Notes under the pieces: generated by a model
Database searches by the model: none
Told to the model about the DNA's origin: nothing
What the model saw: only the letters and a program-made list of their open reading frames with translations
Part shown: positions 16,312 to 26,500 of the stretch, piece by piece
How positions within the stretch are numbered: position 1 is the first letter of the stretch
How the letters are laid out: each line of letters starts with the position of its first letter
DNA from: Petrimonas sp.
GTDB taxonomy: Bacteria > Bacteroidota > Bacteroidia > Bacteroidales > Dysgonomonadaceae
Direction: 5' to 3'
Length of the DNA stretch: 64,000 bases
Assembly (NCBI GenBank): GCA_012839475.1
Contig: DUNG01000034.1
Location: forward strand, 213,654 to 277,653
Position numbers and translations under genes: made by a program

Positions 16312-18474
16312 ATGGGGCAAATAACACCAGAAAAATGCATCCTTCGATCAATCTATTCTATCCTATTGATCGGGGTTTGCCTTTTTGTTGGCGGATGCAA
16401 AGAAAAGTTGCCGAAGCCCCAAATCATTATGCCCGGCACTACTTCCCGGTACATGAAGCTCAACCTGTCCAGCGCCAACCAAATGAATATTACCCGCACG
16501 GCCTCTAACGAGTACCGATTGACAACAACGGGAGAAGACCCCTACATTGTTAGCGAAAAGTTGATGAGGTCTGTGCATAAGGACTCCGTCGTATTGACAT
16601 TCGAGTACAAAAGCAGTGCTAAAATCGATTTTATTCAAGTGTTTTTGGGACACCCTATAACAGAAGCTCGCTCCATTTTCTTTGGTTCGCTATCCCCGAC
16701 TACCTCATGGGAAACTGCCTCCTTGAACCTATACGAGATAATAAACAAGTTATCGTGGGGCAAAGTGGGCGATGTGTTCCGGCTGGATTTTGGCAATCGC
16801 CCAGGTATCAATATCGAGATAAAAAATATCTATTTCAGGACTTTGAACGAAGAGGAAAGGGGAATAGTCATCGCTGTAGAAGAACAAACAAAAAAAGATG
16901 AAGCAGTTGCCCAATCCCTGTCCAAGTACATAGCACAGAAGTTTTCATCCCAGATAGAAGAGGTCAAGGTGGAGAATGATAAAATAACCATCAGCGGTCA
17001 CCATGCCGGAGAGGGCACCTTTAGCCTTCGAGAGATCTTGCCCAACGATACGCTGACAACCACCACCCATTTCAGGAATAGGATCCCGCTGGAAAACAAA
17101 ACATTCCAGGTAACGGTCGATCGGAAAGGATATATTGACGATTTACAGTACGATCGAATCCTTTCCAAGTGGGTGATCGTGAAAGAGACGCCTTCGAAAA
17201 ACGAGATCGCCTCGCATGCCCGATACGCCGATATTATCACCCCCCAACGCTCCATGCAGCCAGGTATCATGAAAAGCAAAAAGGGGTTGGGCGGTTTCTT
17301 CATGAACCAATTCCAAAGCGATCTGGATATCTTGGGAATACATAGCATAACCGTTAACATCCCCTTTACCGTTTTCATGTACGCTAGCCCGGGAGCAAAC
17401 CGTATCGCACATCGGTATGGAAACAAAACCTACTACTTCGCACGCGATGGCTACCTGAATGGCTTAGACCAAGCCCTAAAAGCAGCCGCACGGAGAGATA
17501 TCGTGGTCGCCGCGATCATCCTGGTGCAGAAAGCATCGGAATGCGCCGATCCCGAGATAGGCAGGTTGCTGCAACATCCAGACTTCACCTCCGAGGGGAT
17601 ATACACGATGCCGAACCTGACCACCGATGAGTCGGTTCACTGCTACGCGGCCGCCCTCGACTTCCTGGCTTCACGCTACAACACCCCTGAAAACAGGCAC
17701 GGCAGAATCCACAAATGGATCATGCACAACGAAGTGGATGCTGGACTCACCTGGACCAACATGGGAAGGAAACCGATGATGGTCTATCTCGACACCTATA
17801 TCAAATCGATGAGGATGTGCCATAACATTTCACGTGCCTATGACGGACACAGCGAGGTGATGGGCTCCTATACCCATTCGTGGACCGAGCCGGTGGAACT
17901 TTACGCTTCAAAAGAGCTTCTGGAGAACCTGGTCTCATTCAGTCAGGTAGAGGGCGACTTCCCGTGGGGCGTCGCCTACCACCCCTACCCGCAGGATTTG
18001 AACGAGCCCAAAACGTGGCTCGATACAAAAGCGACATTCAGCACCGCGAGCCAGCTGGTTACCTTCAAAAACCTGGAAGTGATCGACCACTGGATAAAAC
18101 AACCGGGAAACCAATACCTGGGAGCGACCAAGCGCACCTTGTGGCTCTCTGAAAACGGGACCAACTCCAGGACTTACGGTGAACAGGATTTGAAAGAGCA
18201 AGCAGCCGGCTTTGCCTACGCGTGGAAGAAACTGAGCAAGCTGGACGGGATAGACGGTATCCAATGGCACAACTGGATCGATAACCGCCATGAATTTGGC
18301 TTGAAGATAGGGTTGCGAAAGTTCCCGGATGACGAGACAGACCCGGGAGGAGCCAAGCCGGTGTGGCATGCCTACAAGGCTGGCGACACGGATGAGGAAG
18401 ACACCGTGTTTGACCAATACAAAACCCTGATAGGGATTAAAGACTGGAGTGAGATCATGAAGGCCATACATTAA
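16312..18474 (+). CDS. DUF5722 lipoprotein, probable clan GH-A-like glycosidase
   Basis: 720 residues. A lipoprotein signal ends at VGGC (about residue 28). Residues 40-180 look like a beta-sandwich, possibly carbohydrate binding; 200-300 hold another small domain; from about 310 a TIM-barrel-like region matches my memory of DUF5722. Two candidate catalytic glutamates fit a GH-A layout: WIMHNEVD (acid/base, Asn-Glu pair, about 471) and LWLSENGTN (nucleophile, about 614), with conserved VAYHPYP between them. Substrate unknown; its place among rhamnosidases suggests cleavage of the same glycan. The next small gene begins 7 bases after its stop, so they are co-transcribed. Confidence 0.7.
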   Translation: MGQITPEKCILRSIYSILLIGVCLFVGGCKEKLPKPQIIMPGTTSRYMKLNLSSANQMNITRTASNEYRLTTTGEDPYIVSEKLMRSVHKDSVVLTFEYKSSAKIDFIQVFLGHPITEARSIFFGSLSPTTSWETASLNLYEIINKLSWGKVGDVFRLDFGNRPGINIEIKNIYFRTLNEEERGIVIAVEEQTKKDEAVAQSLSKYIAQKFSSQIEEVKVENDKITISGHHAGEGTFSLREILPNDTLTTTTHFRNRIPLENKTFQVTVDRKGYIDDLQYDRILSKWVIVKETPSKNEIASHARYADIITPQRSMQPGIMKSKKGLGGFFMNQFQSDLDILGIHSITVNIPFTVFMYASPGANRIAHRYGNKTYYFARDGYLNGLDQALKAAARRDIVVAAIILVQKASECADPEIGRLLQHPDFTSEGIYTMPNLTTDESVHCYAAALDFLASRYNTPENRHGRIHKWIMHNEVDAGLTWTNMGRKPMMVYLDTYIKSMRMCHNISRAYDGHSEVMGSYTHSWTEPVELYASKELLENLVSFSQVEGDFPWGVAYHPYPQDLNEPKTWLDTKATFSTASQLVTFKNLEVIDHWIKQPGNQYLGATKRTLWLSENGTNSRTYGEQDLKEQAAGFAYAWKKLSKLDGIDGIQWHNWIDNRHEFGLKIGLRKFPDDETDPGGAKPVWHAYKAGDTDEEDTVFDQYKTLIGIKDWSEIMKAIH

Positions 18475-18480
18475 TGCAGA

Positions 18481-18726
18481 ATGAAGAACAAAAAACGACT
18501 TATCGTAAATGGAATACTAGGTCTGTTCCTCCTGATGACACACGTGGCATGCCAAACCGGCGTGCAGAACAAGGTGAACGACCAGCTCGTGCCCCTGCCA
18601 CCCCACTCCGTCCGGTTGGAGGGTTACCTGGACGACTACATCCAACTCTCCATCGACAACTGGAATAACGGTATGCATGTCTGTACCTGGATACCACGAA
18701 AGCAACATGATTACAATAATCATTAA
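18481..18726 (+). pseudogene. Truncated lipoprotein, probable N-terminus of a lost glycoside hydrolase
   Basis: 81 residues. A clear lipoprotein signal (lipobox THVAC, about residue 24) is followed by PLPPHSVRLEGYLDDYIQLS, which recalls the first helix of exported DUF1680/GH127-like (alpha/alpha)6 enzymes. After NNGMH the sequence turns into short non-conserved residues and stops, and within 30 bases a dispersed repeat begins. This looks like a deletion that removed most of a gene. Family assignment is tentative. Confidence 0.55.
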
Positions 18727-18754
18727 ACACCCTTGGGAACTATTTCGTTAAGCC

Positions 18755-18827
18755 AAACGAGCAGAGGACAAGTTTACTTGGAGTATGCCGTGGCGAGAAA
18801 TAGTCTAACTTTAGTGAATGATTATTC
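18755..18827 (+). repeat. Dispersed repeat, copy A
   Basis: 73 bases matching copy B at 57099-57171 at roughly four of five positions, including GCAGAGGACAAG and GGCGAGAAATAGTCTA. It lies between the truncated lipoprotein gene and a GH106 gene. GAACTATTTC at 18738-18747 and GAAATAGT at 18797-18804 are complementary and could pair. Confidence 0.75.
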
Positions 18828-18852
18828 CATACGAATATACAACTACATGACA

Positions 18853-21800
18853 ATGAAAAAAACAGCACATTCCCTATCTCTACGGGCAACCCTTTTCGTA
18901 GGGGTAGTCTTTCTGATCTTGGGCGTATCCTGTACGCCATCGTCCAAGCTCCCTACTAAGGAGTTATCAGCCGCGCTGGAGAGCGGGTTCGTCACGCCAC
19001 CCGACTCCATCCAGACCGGCGTTTACTGGTACTGGATATCGGACCACATCTCCAAAGAGGGAGTGGTTAAAGACCTCCACGCCATGAGGGAGGCGGGGAT
19101 TAATCGCGCCTTTATTGGTAACATCGGTATCAATGAGCTCCCCTACGGCGATGTGAAAATGTTTAGCGACGAGTGGTGGGAAATCCTGCACCTCGCGTTA
19201 AAAACGGCCACCGAACTCGACATCGAGATTGGGATATTCAACTCCCCCGGGTGGAGCCAATCGGGGGGACCGTGGATCAAGCCGGAGGAGGCGATGAGGT
19301 ACCTGGCCTCTTCCCAGGTGACCGTGCAAGGAGCACAAGAATTTAAGCAGGCCCTGCCACAACCTACCGATGAGTTTCAGGATGTGAAGGTCGTCGCCTT
19401 CCCCTCACCGGGGGACGACTCCCATAGGCTGAGCCATTTGAATGCATCCATCCTGTCGAACCCATCCGTAGCAGGGCTCTCGAAAATCACGGACCGGGAT
19501 AACCGCACGGGCATAACCTTCCCCGCCGATGGGGAGTTCCAACTGCTTTTCAAAACGGAAAAGCCCTTTACCGCAAGAAGCCTTACCCTGCAAATTGCCG
19601 AATCGCCCCTGCATGCAAGAGCCTCTCTCGAGGCGAAGCAGGAGATCGGCGAATATACAACCGTGGCCGAGTTCGAGGTCAACCGTTCCAACACTGCCTT
19701 GAACGTGGGGTTCGATCCCTACGCGCCGGTGGTCATCACCCTCCCGGAAGTCACCGCAACGGAGTTCAAGCTAACCCTGAGCAACGTCCAGCCATCGGCC
19801 GGGCTGACCGAGGTGCTGTTAAGCGCTGTCCCAAGGCTGGAGAGGTATAGCGAAAAGACGCTGGCCAAGATGCACCCTACACCCCTCCCCTACTGGGGTG
19901 ACTACCTCTGGAGGGAGCAACCCGAACCGAGCGATCAGACACTCGTGCTCCAGTGCGAGGAGGTGATCGACCTTACAAGTCAACTCGATGAAAACGGCGT
20001 GCTCACCTGGAACGTGCCCGAGGGGGAGTGGACCATCCTACGCCTGGGAATGGCCCCCACCCTTGTCACCAACAGTCCAGCCTCACCGGAAGCAACGGGC
20101 CTCGAAGTGGATAAGATGAGCAAGGAGTGGGTGAAAGAGCACTTCGACAGGTTCCTCGGGGAGATATTAAGGAAGATTCCCGAAAAAGATAGGAGATCGT
20201 TCAAAGTGGTCGTGCAGGATAGCTACGAGACGGGGGGACAAAACATCACCGATGGATTCCTGGAAGAGTTTCAAGAGCGATACGGGTACAACCCCTTCCC
20301 GTACCTCCCGGTGTACCAGGGGTTCGTTGTCAACAGCCAGCGCGCATCCGACGCTTTCCTGTGGGACGTGCGGCGTATGGTGGCCGATAAGGTGGCCTAC
20401 GACTACGTGGGGGGACTCAGGGAGGTGAGCCATCAACACGGGCTCACCACCTGGCTGGAAAACTACGGCCACTGGGGCTTTCCCGGCGAGTTCCTCATGT
20501 ATGGAGGACAATCAGACGAGGTGTCAGGAGAGTACTGGAGTGAAGGAGACCTTGGTGATATCGAGAACCGGGCAGCCACCTCGGCTGGCCATATCTACGG
20601 CAAAACCAAGATATCGGCCGAGTCGAACACCTCCGGGGGGCCTGCTTATTCGCGCCACCCAGCCATGATGAAGCAACGTACCGACCGTTTCTTCGCCGAG
20701 GGGATCAATAACACCCTGCTGCACGTCTTTATCATGCAGCCCTACGAGGAGAGGAACCCGGGCGTGAACGCCTGGTTTGGCAACGAGTTCGACCGTAAGA
20801 ACACCTGGTTCTCGCAACTGGATCTCTTTACAAGCTACCTGAAGCGGTCCAACTTCATGCTCCAGCAGGGGTTGAACGTGGCCGACGTGGCCTACTTTAT
20901 CGGGGAAGATACACCGAAGATGACGGGGGTAACCGATCCGCCACTGCCCATCGGCTACCAGTTCGACTATATCAACGCCGAGGTAATCACACGGGATATG
21001 TACGTGAAGGACAGGATGCTTACCTTGCCGCACGGCACCCGGTACAAACTGCTCGTGCTGCCCAAGCAGGAGACGATGCGGCCCGAACTGCTCGAGAAGA
21101 TCAAGGAGCTGGTAAACAAGGGAGCTAACGTGCTCGGTCCCGCACCCACCCGCTCCCCGAGCCTACAGAACCAGCCTGAAGCAGACCAACGGGTACAGGA
21201 GATGGCGGCCGAACTCTGGGCGGGAGTGGACGGCGTGAACAGGAAAGAGGCCCGCTACGGAAAAGGGAGGATCATGAGCGGACTCACCCTGGAAGAGGCG
21301 TTCCAACTGATCCGCTGCATCCCCGACTGTAAGCTGCCGGAAGACAACTCCATCCACTACGGACACCGGGCGTTGGAGGGAATCGATATCTACTTTGTCT
21401 CCAACCAAGCCAATGAGGTGAAAGAGATTCAACCGGAGTTTAGGGTCACCGGAAAGCAACCCGAGCTGTGGAATGCTATCGATGGATCGATACGACCACT
21501 GCCTGCCTACGAACAGAAGGGCGAAACGACCGCGGTGCCGATGAGACTCGCACCGTACGAAAGTGCATTCGTGGTATTCCGTGACAAGGCAACATCGATC
21601 CCCTCTATGAACCTATTCGATAACTACCCGGAAGAGGAGGTCGTGGAAGAGCTACAAGGACCATGGAAAGTGCAGTTCGACCCCTCAAGGAGGGGACCAA
21701 GCGAGCCCGTTACCTTCCAAGCGCTGCAGGACTGGACTACCTCAAGCGATGAACGGGTTAAGTACTACTCCGGTGAAGCAGCCTACGTGACTCCATTCAC

Positions 21801-22125
21801 CCTCCCCGAAAAGCGGGAAGGGGAAACCATATGGTTGGACCTGGGAAACCTGACCGCCATGGCCAAGGTACGAGTTAATGGTGTATACGCCGGTGGTGCC
21901 TGGACGCCCCCCTACAGGGTGAACATCACCGAGCAGGTACAAGCGGGAGAGAATCAACTGGAAGTCACCGTGGTGAACAACTGGATGAACCGGGTGATCG
22001 GCGATTTGAACCTGCCGAAAGCGAAACGAGAGACGTGGTCCCTCGTGAACCCGTACAATAAAAACAGCCCGCTGCAACCTTCGGGGTTACTCGGACCTGT
22101 AACGATCAAGAGAGTCAACTATTAA
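18853..22125 (+). CDS. Alpha-L-rhamnosidase, GH106 family lipoprotein
   Basis: 1090 residues from the ATG that opens a lipoprotein signal (lipobox LGVSC); a longer frame from 18733 runs through the dispersed repeat and is not credible. The N-terminal TIM-barrel domain has the family signature GVYWYWISDHISKEGVVKDL, then AGINRAFIGNI and FNSPGWSQSGGPW. Further on are VVQDSYETGG and SAESNTSGGPAYSRHP, the conserved acidic segments of the barrel. The C-terminus (from about 950) is a beta-sandwich with VRVNGVYAGGAWTPPYRVNI, typical of galactose-binding-like domains. GH106 enzymes cleave rhamnose from rhamnogalacturonan and related glycans; linkage here unknown. Anchored outside the inner membrane, probably on the cell surface. 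Confidence 0.9.
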   Translation: MKKTAHSLSLRATLFVGVVFLILGVSCTPSSKLPTKELSAALESGFVTPPDSIQTGVYWYWISDHISKEGVVKDLHAMREAGINRAFIGNIGINELPYGDVKMFSDEWWEILHLALKTATELDIEIGIFNSPGWSQSGGPWIKPEEAMRYLASSQVTVQGAQEFKQALPQPTDEFQDVKVVAFPSPGDDSHRLSHLNASILSNPSVAGLSKITDRDNRTGITFPADGEFQLLFKTEKPFTARSLTLQIAESPLHARASLEAKQEIGEYTTVAEFEVNRSNTALNVGFDPYAPVVITLPEVTATEFKLTLSNVQPSAGLTEVLLSAVPRLERYSEKTLAKMHPTPLPYWGDYLWREQPEPSDQTLVLQCEEVIDLTSQLDENGVLTWNVPEGEWTILRLGMAPTLVTNSPASPEATGLEVDKMSKEWVKEHFDRFLGEILRKIPEKDRRSFKVVVQDSYETGGQNITDGFLEEFQERYGYNPFPYLPVYQGFVVNSQRASDAFLWDVRRMVADKVAYDYVGGLREVSHQHGLTTWLENYGHWGFPGEFLMYGGQSDEVSGEYWSEGDLGDIENRAATSAGHIYGKTKISAESNTSGGPAYSRHPAMMKQRTDRFFAEGINNTLLHVFIMQPYEERNPGVNAWFGNEFDRKNTWFSQLDLFTSYLKRSNFMLQQGLNVADVAYFIGEDTPKMTGVTDPPLPIGYQFDYINAEVITRDMYVKDRMLTLPHGTRYKLLVLPKQETMRPELLEKIKELVNKGANVLGPAPTRSPSLQNQPEADQRVQEMAAELWAGVDGVNRKEARYGKGRIMSGLTLEEAFQLIRCIPDCKLPEDNSIHYGHRALEGIDIYFVSNQANEVKEIQPEFRVTGKQPELWNAIDGSIRPLPAYEQKGETTAVPMRLAPYESAFVVFRDKATSIPSMNLFDNYPEEEVVEELQGPWKVQFDPSRRGPSEPVTFQALQDWTTSSDERVKYYSGEAAYVTPFTLPEKREGETIWLDLGNLTAMAKVRVNGVYAGGAWTPPYRVNITEQVQAGENQLEVTVVNNWMNRVIGDLNLPKAKRETWSLVNPYNKNSPLQPSGLLGPVTIKRVNY

Positions 22126-22207
22126 CGCCATTTTACCCGGTTACGCCCCAACTTATCGGAGCATATCAATTAAGAAAATCAACTAATAACCCATAAACAA
22201 AAACAAC

Positions 22208-23416
22208 ATGACAAGTCGTAGAGAGTTCTTGAAAAAAACAGCCGCCGCGGGAGCCGCAATTGCCCTAACACCTGGTTCCATCACGGGACGGAACACAAGG
22301 ATACATGCTCGCCTATCCAATGACCCCGTATCGAACAAACCGGTAGACACTTTCACGGTAAATGCCCGTTCCGCCATGAATATACCATCAATCCGACCGA
22401 GAGAGATCACCATCCCCGATACCGCGGGGTTCAAGGTGTTGAAAGGCGACTTCCACATACACACGCTCTTCTCCGATGGACAAGTGATGCCGGCAGATAG
22501 GGTGAACGAAGCCGTGCAAAACGGGCTGGATGTTATCTCGATAACTGACCACATCGAGGTGCGCCCCTTTTTCAGTACCGTGGGACGTTGGAAGATAAAT
22601 GACGAGCAGGGGTTAAACCACAACTTATCGTACGAGATCGCGAAACCGGAGGCCGAACGAAATAATCTCTTGTTGGTACCCGGTACGGAAATTACCAAAT
22701 CCCATATGCCTCCCGGCCATTTCAACGTCCTCTTCACCCAAGATGTTAACCCCATCTCGGCCGCGGTAGACGACTGGAAGAAAATGTTACAAATAGCCGT
22801 TGACCAAGGAGGGTTCGTAATCTGGGATCACCCCGGATGGCAAGCACCGCAATATGGGGGCATAGAGCAAGGCTCACCGCTACGGTTCACCAAAGAGCAC
22901 GAAGAGACATACAAGAAAGGGTGGATACACGGGATCGAGATATTTAACGGTACCGAGTACTACCCGGTGGTTTTGGACTGGTGCAACGAGCGTGACCTGG
23001 CCCTCTTCGCCAATAGTGATATCCACCCTTCCGAACTGAGCCAATACGGGATACATAACCCGGCACGACCCATCACACTGGTACTGGCCAAGGATCGAAC
23101 GCTGGAAAGTATACGTGAAGCGCTATTCGCGAAACGCACCATCGCCTGGGCAGCCCATATGCTGTGGGGACGTGACCCTTGGTTGCCGGAACTGTTCAAC
23201 GCGTCAGTCGAGATGAAATCCATCTCCCCGGGTACGCTGGAACTGACCAACAAGAGCTCACTCCCCATCACCGTGTCAAGCGGGGGAGTAGCCATCAACC
23301 TGCACCAAAACCAAAAACAGCAACTCTACCGCGCGGAAAGGTGCAAAAAGCTCACGGTGCTAAACTGGATGATAGGAATGGACAAACCACTGGAAGTACC
23401 ACTTTCAATGGGTTGA
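22208..23416 (+). CDS. Exported PHP-domain metal-dependent hydrolase
   Basis: 402 residues. A Tat signal (TSRREFLKKTAAAGAAIAL) opens the protein. The PHP metal-binding pattern follows: GDFHIHTLFSDG (about 81-92), ISITDHIEV, VPGTEITKSH, FVIWDHPGW and FANSDIHPSE, giving the His/Asp ligands of a trinuclear site used by phosphoesterases. A small beta-rich C-terminal domain follows from about 330. PHP proteins exported by Tat are frequent in Bacteroidetes glycan loci, but their substrate is not established; a sugar phosphate or phosphodiester is a reasonable guess. It lies 82 bases after the GH106 gene. Confidence 0.85.
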   Translation: MTSRREFLKKTAAAGAAIALTPGSITGRNTRIHARLSNDPVSNKPVDTFTVNARSAMNIPSIRPREITIPDTAGFKVLKGDFHIHTLFSDGQVMPADRVNEAVQNGLDVISITDHIEVRPFFSTVGRWKINDEQGLNHNLSYEIAKPEAERNNLLLVPGTEITKSHMPPGHFNVLFTQDVNPISAAVDDWKKMLQIAVDQGGFVIWDHPGWQAPQYGGIEQGSPLRFTKEHEETYKKGWIHGIEIFNGTEYYPVVLDWCNERDLALFANSDIHPSELSQYGIHNPARPITLVLAKDRTLESIREALFAKRTIAWAAHMLWGRDPWLPELFNASVEMKSISPGTLELTNKSSLPITVSSGGVAINLHQNQKQQLYRAERCKKLTVLNWMIGMDKPLEVPLSMG

Positions 23417-23566
23417 GTAAGGCAAGATCCGCGTGATACGTCCCTACAATAATTCACATGAATAGATTATTTGCCACGTTCGGCAAAATAAGAGCAAAAA
23501 AACAACAACTTAATGTGACCAAAAATTAAGAACCTGAAAACAATGATAATAGTGTCGAAGATTTAC

Positions 23567-26500
23567 ATGAAAACGGTTAACAGGGTTATTTTGCCAATAA
23601 CAATCCTGTTTTTCCTGCTGGGAGCGATTGCCTGCTCTCCCACCCGGCTCGATTCTCTGAAAGTAGAGTACGAGGAGACCCCATTAGGCATCGATGTCGA
23701 GAAACCACGCTTTAGCTGGCAAATGAACTCCCGACAACCGGGTATATCTCAACGGGCCTACCGTATCGTAGTCACGGACGAAACGGGGCAGGAAGTATGG
23801 GATAGTGGAACCATCGAGGACGACCGCTCCTTGAATATCGAGTATGCCGGTGAAGCGCTGCATCCCACCACGCGCTACCACTGGAAGGTAAACGTCTGGA
23901 GCCAAAATACGGGGAAACAAAATGCCGGGCAAACAAACACGGGAAGTCGGGAAGAGAAGCCGTTGTCTGCCGAATCCTGGTTCGAGACGGGCTTGATGGA
24001 TCCCTCGATAGCGGCATGGGCCGGTGCGAAATGGATCGGGGGCGGTGACGACGATCGGGTGCTCTATCCCGACTACTTCCACACGTTCAATATCCATTAC
24101 ACCATCCAGCTGGACAGGGAGAGCGGCTCCACGAAAGCGGGGTTCATTTACGGTGCCAACGACCCCCGGCTAATGAATAAAAACCTGAATATCTACAACC
24201 TTCAGAACGAAAAAGACGCATCGTACGTAGAGGTAGAACTGGATATATCGGGACTGGATAACGGGGAACCCGCCTACTTGAACGTCTACCGTGTAGGGTA
24301 CGCGCCGGGAGACAGCCGGGAGACCCCGTTACGACGATTGTCCATTCCAACTTCCCTTATCAACAAGCAGAACAGGTACGACCCCCATAAGATAACCTTG
24401 AAAGCCACGTATAGCGTAACCGAGTTCCACCTGGGCGATAAAGGAAACACCAACAGGCTGGGATCAGTGGTTATCAACCCGATAGGTGACAGCGGGGACT
24501 ACATCTGCTTTCCGCACCTTTGCGAGATTGGGTTCACGGCTCAACCAGGGCAATCGGCCACGTTCTCCCAGGTGGAAGTGCGCAACTACCGGGTACCAAA
24601 CAACCTACTGTTTTCCATCGCAGACAACGCCTATAAAATCTCGGGTGGTGAGACCGGCACGTTCACCACCGCTAACACGGGGAGAAACGCGATGCCCATG
24701 CTCCGCACCACCTTTTCATCGCGGCGGGAACCGATCGAAAAGGCACGCCTCTACGTTACCTCAAGGGGCATCTACGAGGTGTACATGAACGGCAGGCGGG
24801 TTGGCGACGACTACTTCAATCCGGGATTGACGCAATACAACAAGCACCATATGTACCAAACGTACGACGTAACGGAGTTCGTGCAACCGGGGCTAAACGC
24901 CATGGGGGCCATCTTGGGTGAAGGGTGGTGGAGCGGCTCTATCACCTACATGGGGTACCTTTGGAACCTGTTTGGCGACTGCCAGTCGCTCCTGGCCAAG
25001 CTGGTCATCACCTACGCCGACGGGACGGAAGAGACGGTAGTAACCGATCCCAACACGTGGTACTACTTCAACGATGGGCCGATAACCTACAGTAGTATAT
25101 TTCAAGGGGAGGTGTACGACGCCCGGAAAGAGACCGCGATCGAGGGGTGGGCAGAAGCCTCGTACGACCCCTCTGGTTGGGAAAAAGCCAGGGAGGTAAA
25201 CCCAGAAGGAGTAATCACCCACGACCAAATGATAGAGCAGAACAGGATGCCCGCCGTGAACGACTTCTCCGCGCTAAAACTGATTGGGCAGTACGGCCAA
25301 ACCGTCAAAAAGATCGATGAGTTGACCGCGATCGCCGTTGAGGAGGTCCGCCCGGGCGTATACGTGTACGACATGGGACAAAACATGGTGGGTGTACCAC
25401 GTATTACCCTTTCGGGAGAGACGGCGGGCAAAGAGATCAAGCTTCGCTTTGCCGAGGTGACCTACCCCGATCTCCCGGAGTTCCGGGAAAACAACGGGAT
25501 GATCATGCTCGAGAACATCCGTGGGGCACTGGCACAGGACACCTATATCACCAAGGGGGGCAATGAAGTAATCCAGCCCCGTTTCACCTTTCACGGCTAC
25601 CGCTACATCGAAATCACGGGAATAGAGAAGCCACTGCCGCTACATGCGGTGAAGGGCGAAGTGCTAAGCTCTATCCACGAACTGACTTCCGCCTACGAAA
25701 CGTCCCACCAAAAAGTGAACAAACTGTGGAGGAATATCACCTGGACCATCTTCGGCAACTTCCTGTCAATCCCTACCGACTGCCCTCAACGCAACGAGCG
25801 CATGGGCTGGAACGGCGATTTATCGGCCTTCTCCCGCACGGCCACCTATATGGCCAACCTTCCGCAATTCCTGAGACGGCACATGCTGGCCATGCGTGAC
25901 ACACAACGGGAAGATGGGCGGTTTTCCGATGTGGCACCCGTGGGTGGTGGGTTTGGTAGTATCCTGTGGGGCAGCGCCGGGATTACCGTGCCATGGGAAA
26001 GCTACATGCAGTATCGAGATACCCGGTTGCTGGCAGAGCACTACGACGCGATGAAAGCCTACATCGAATACCTGGTGGCGTACATCGACCCCGAAACGGG
26101 CGTGCTCACCGAGGGAAACCTGGGCGACTGGCTGGGACCCGAGCAGGAGAAAAACGACAACTCTTTGCTCTGGGAGGCCTACTTTATATATGACCTGGAA
26201 TTAATGCACCGCGTGGCAACCCTTTTGAACAAGCCGGATGACGCGGCACGGTTCCTCCAATTACACGGGGAGCGAAAAAGCTTCTTCAACCAAACCTATA
26301 TAGACCGGGAGACAGGGAAAACCATCCACTCGGGGTTCAGGAATCCACAACGGAAAGGGGATGTGATTGATACGCAGACCTCGTACGTGCTGCCACTCGC
26401 GTTTGACATCTGCGACGAGGAGATCAAGGAGCGATTCACAACGAACCTCATCACGCGCATAGAGAACGAAAGCCCAAGAAGCGGCGGCGCAGCGTTCGCT

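Noticed and set aside
18733..18852. Upstream extension of the GH106 gene
   Set aside because: It is translated dispersed repeat; the lipoprotein signal begins at the ATG at 18853.
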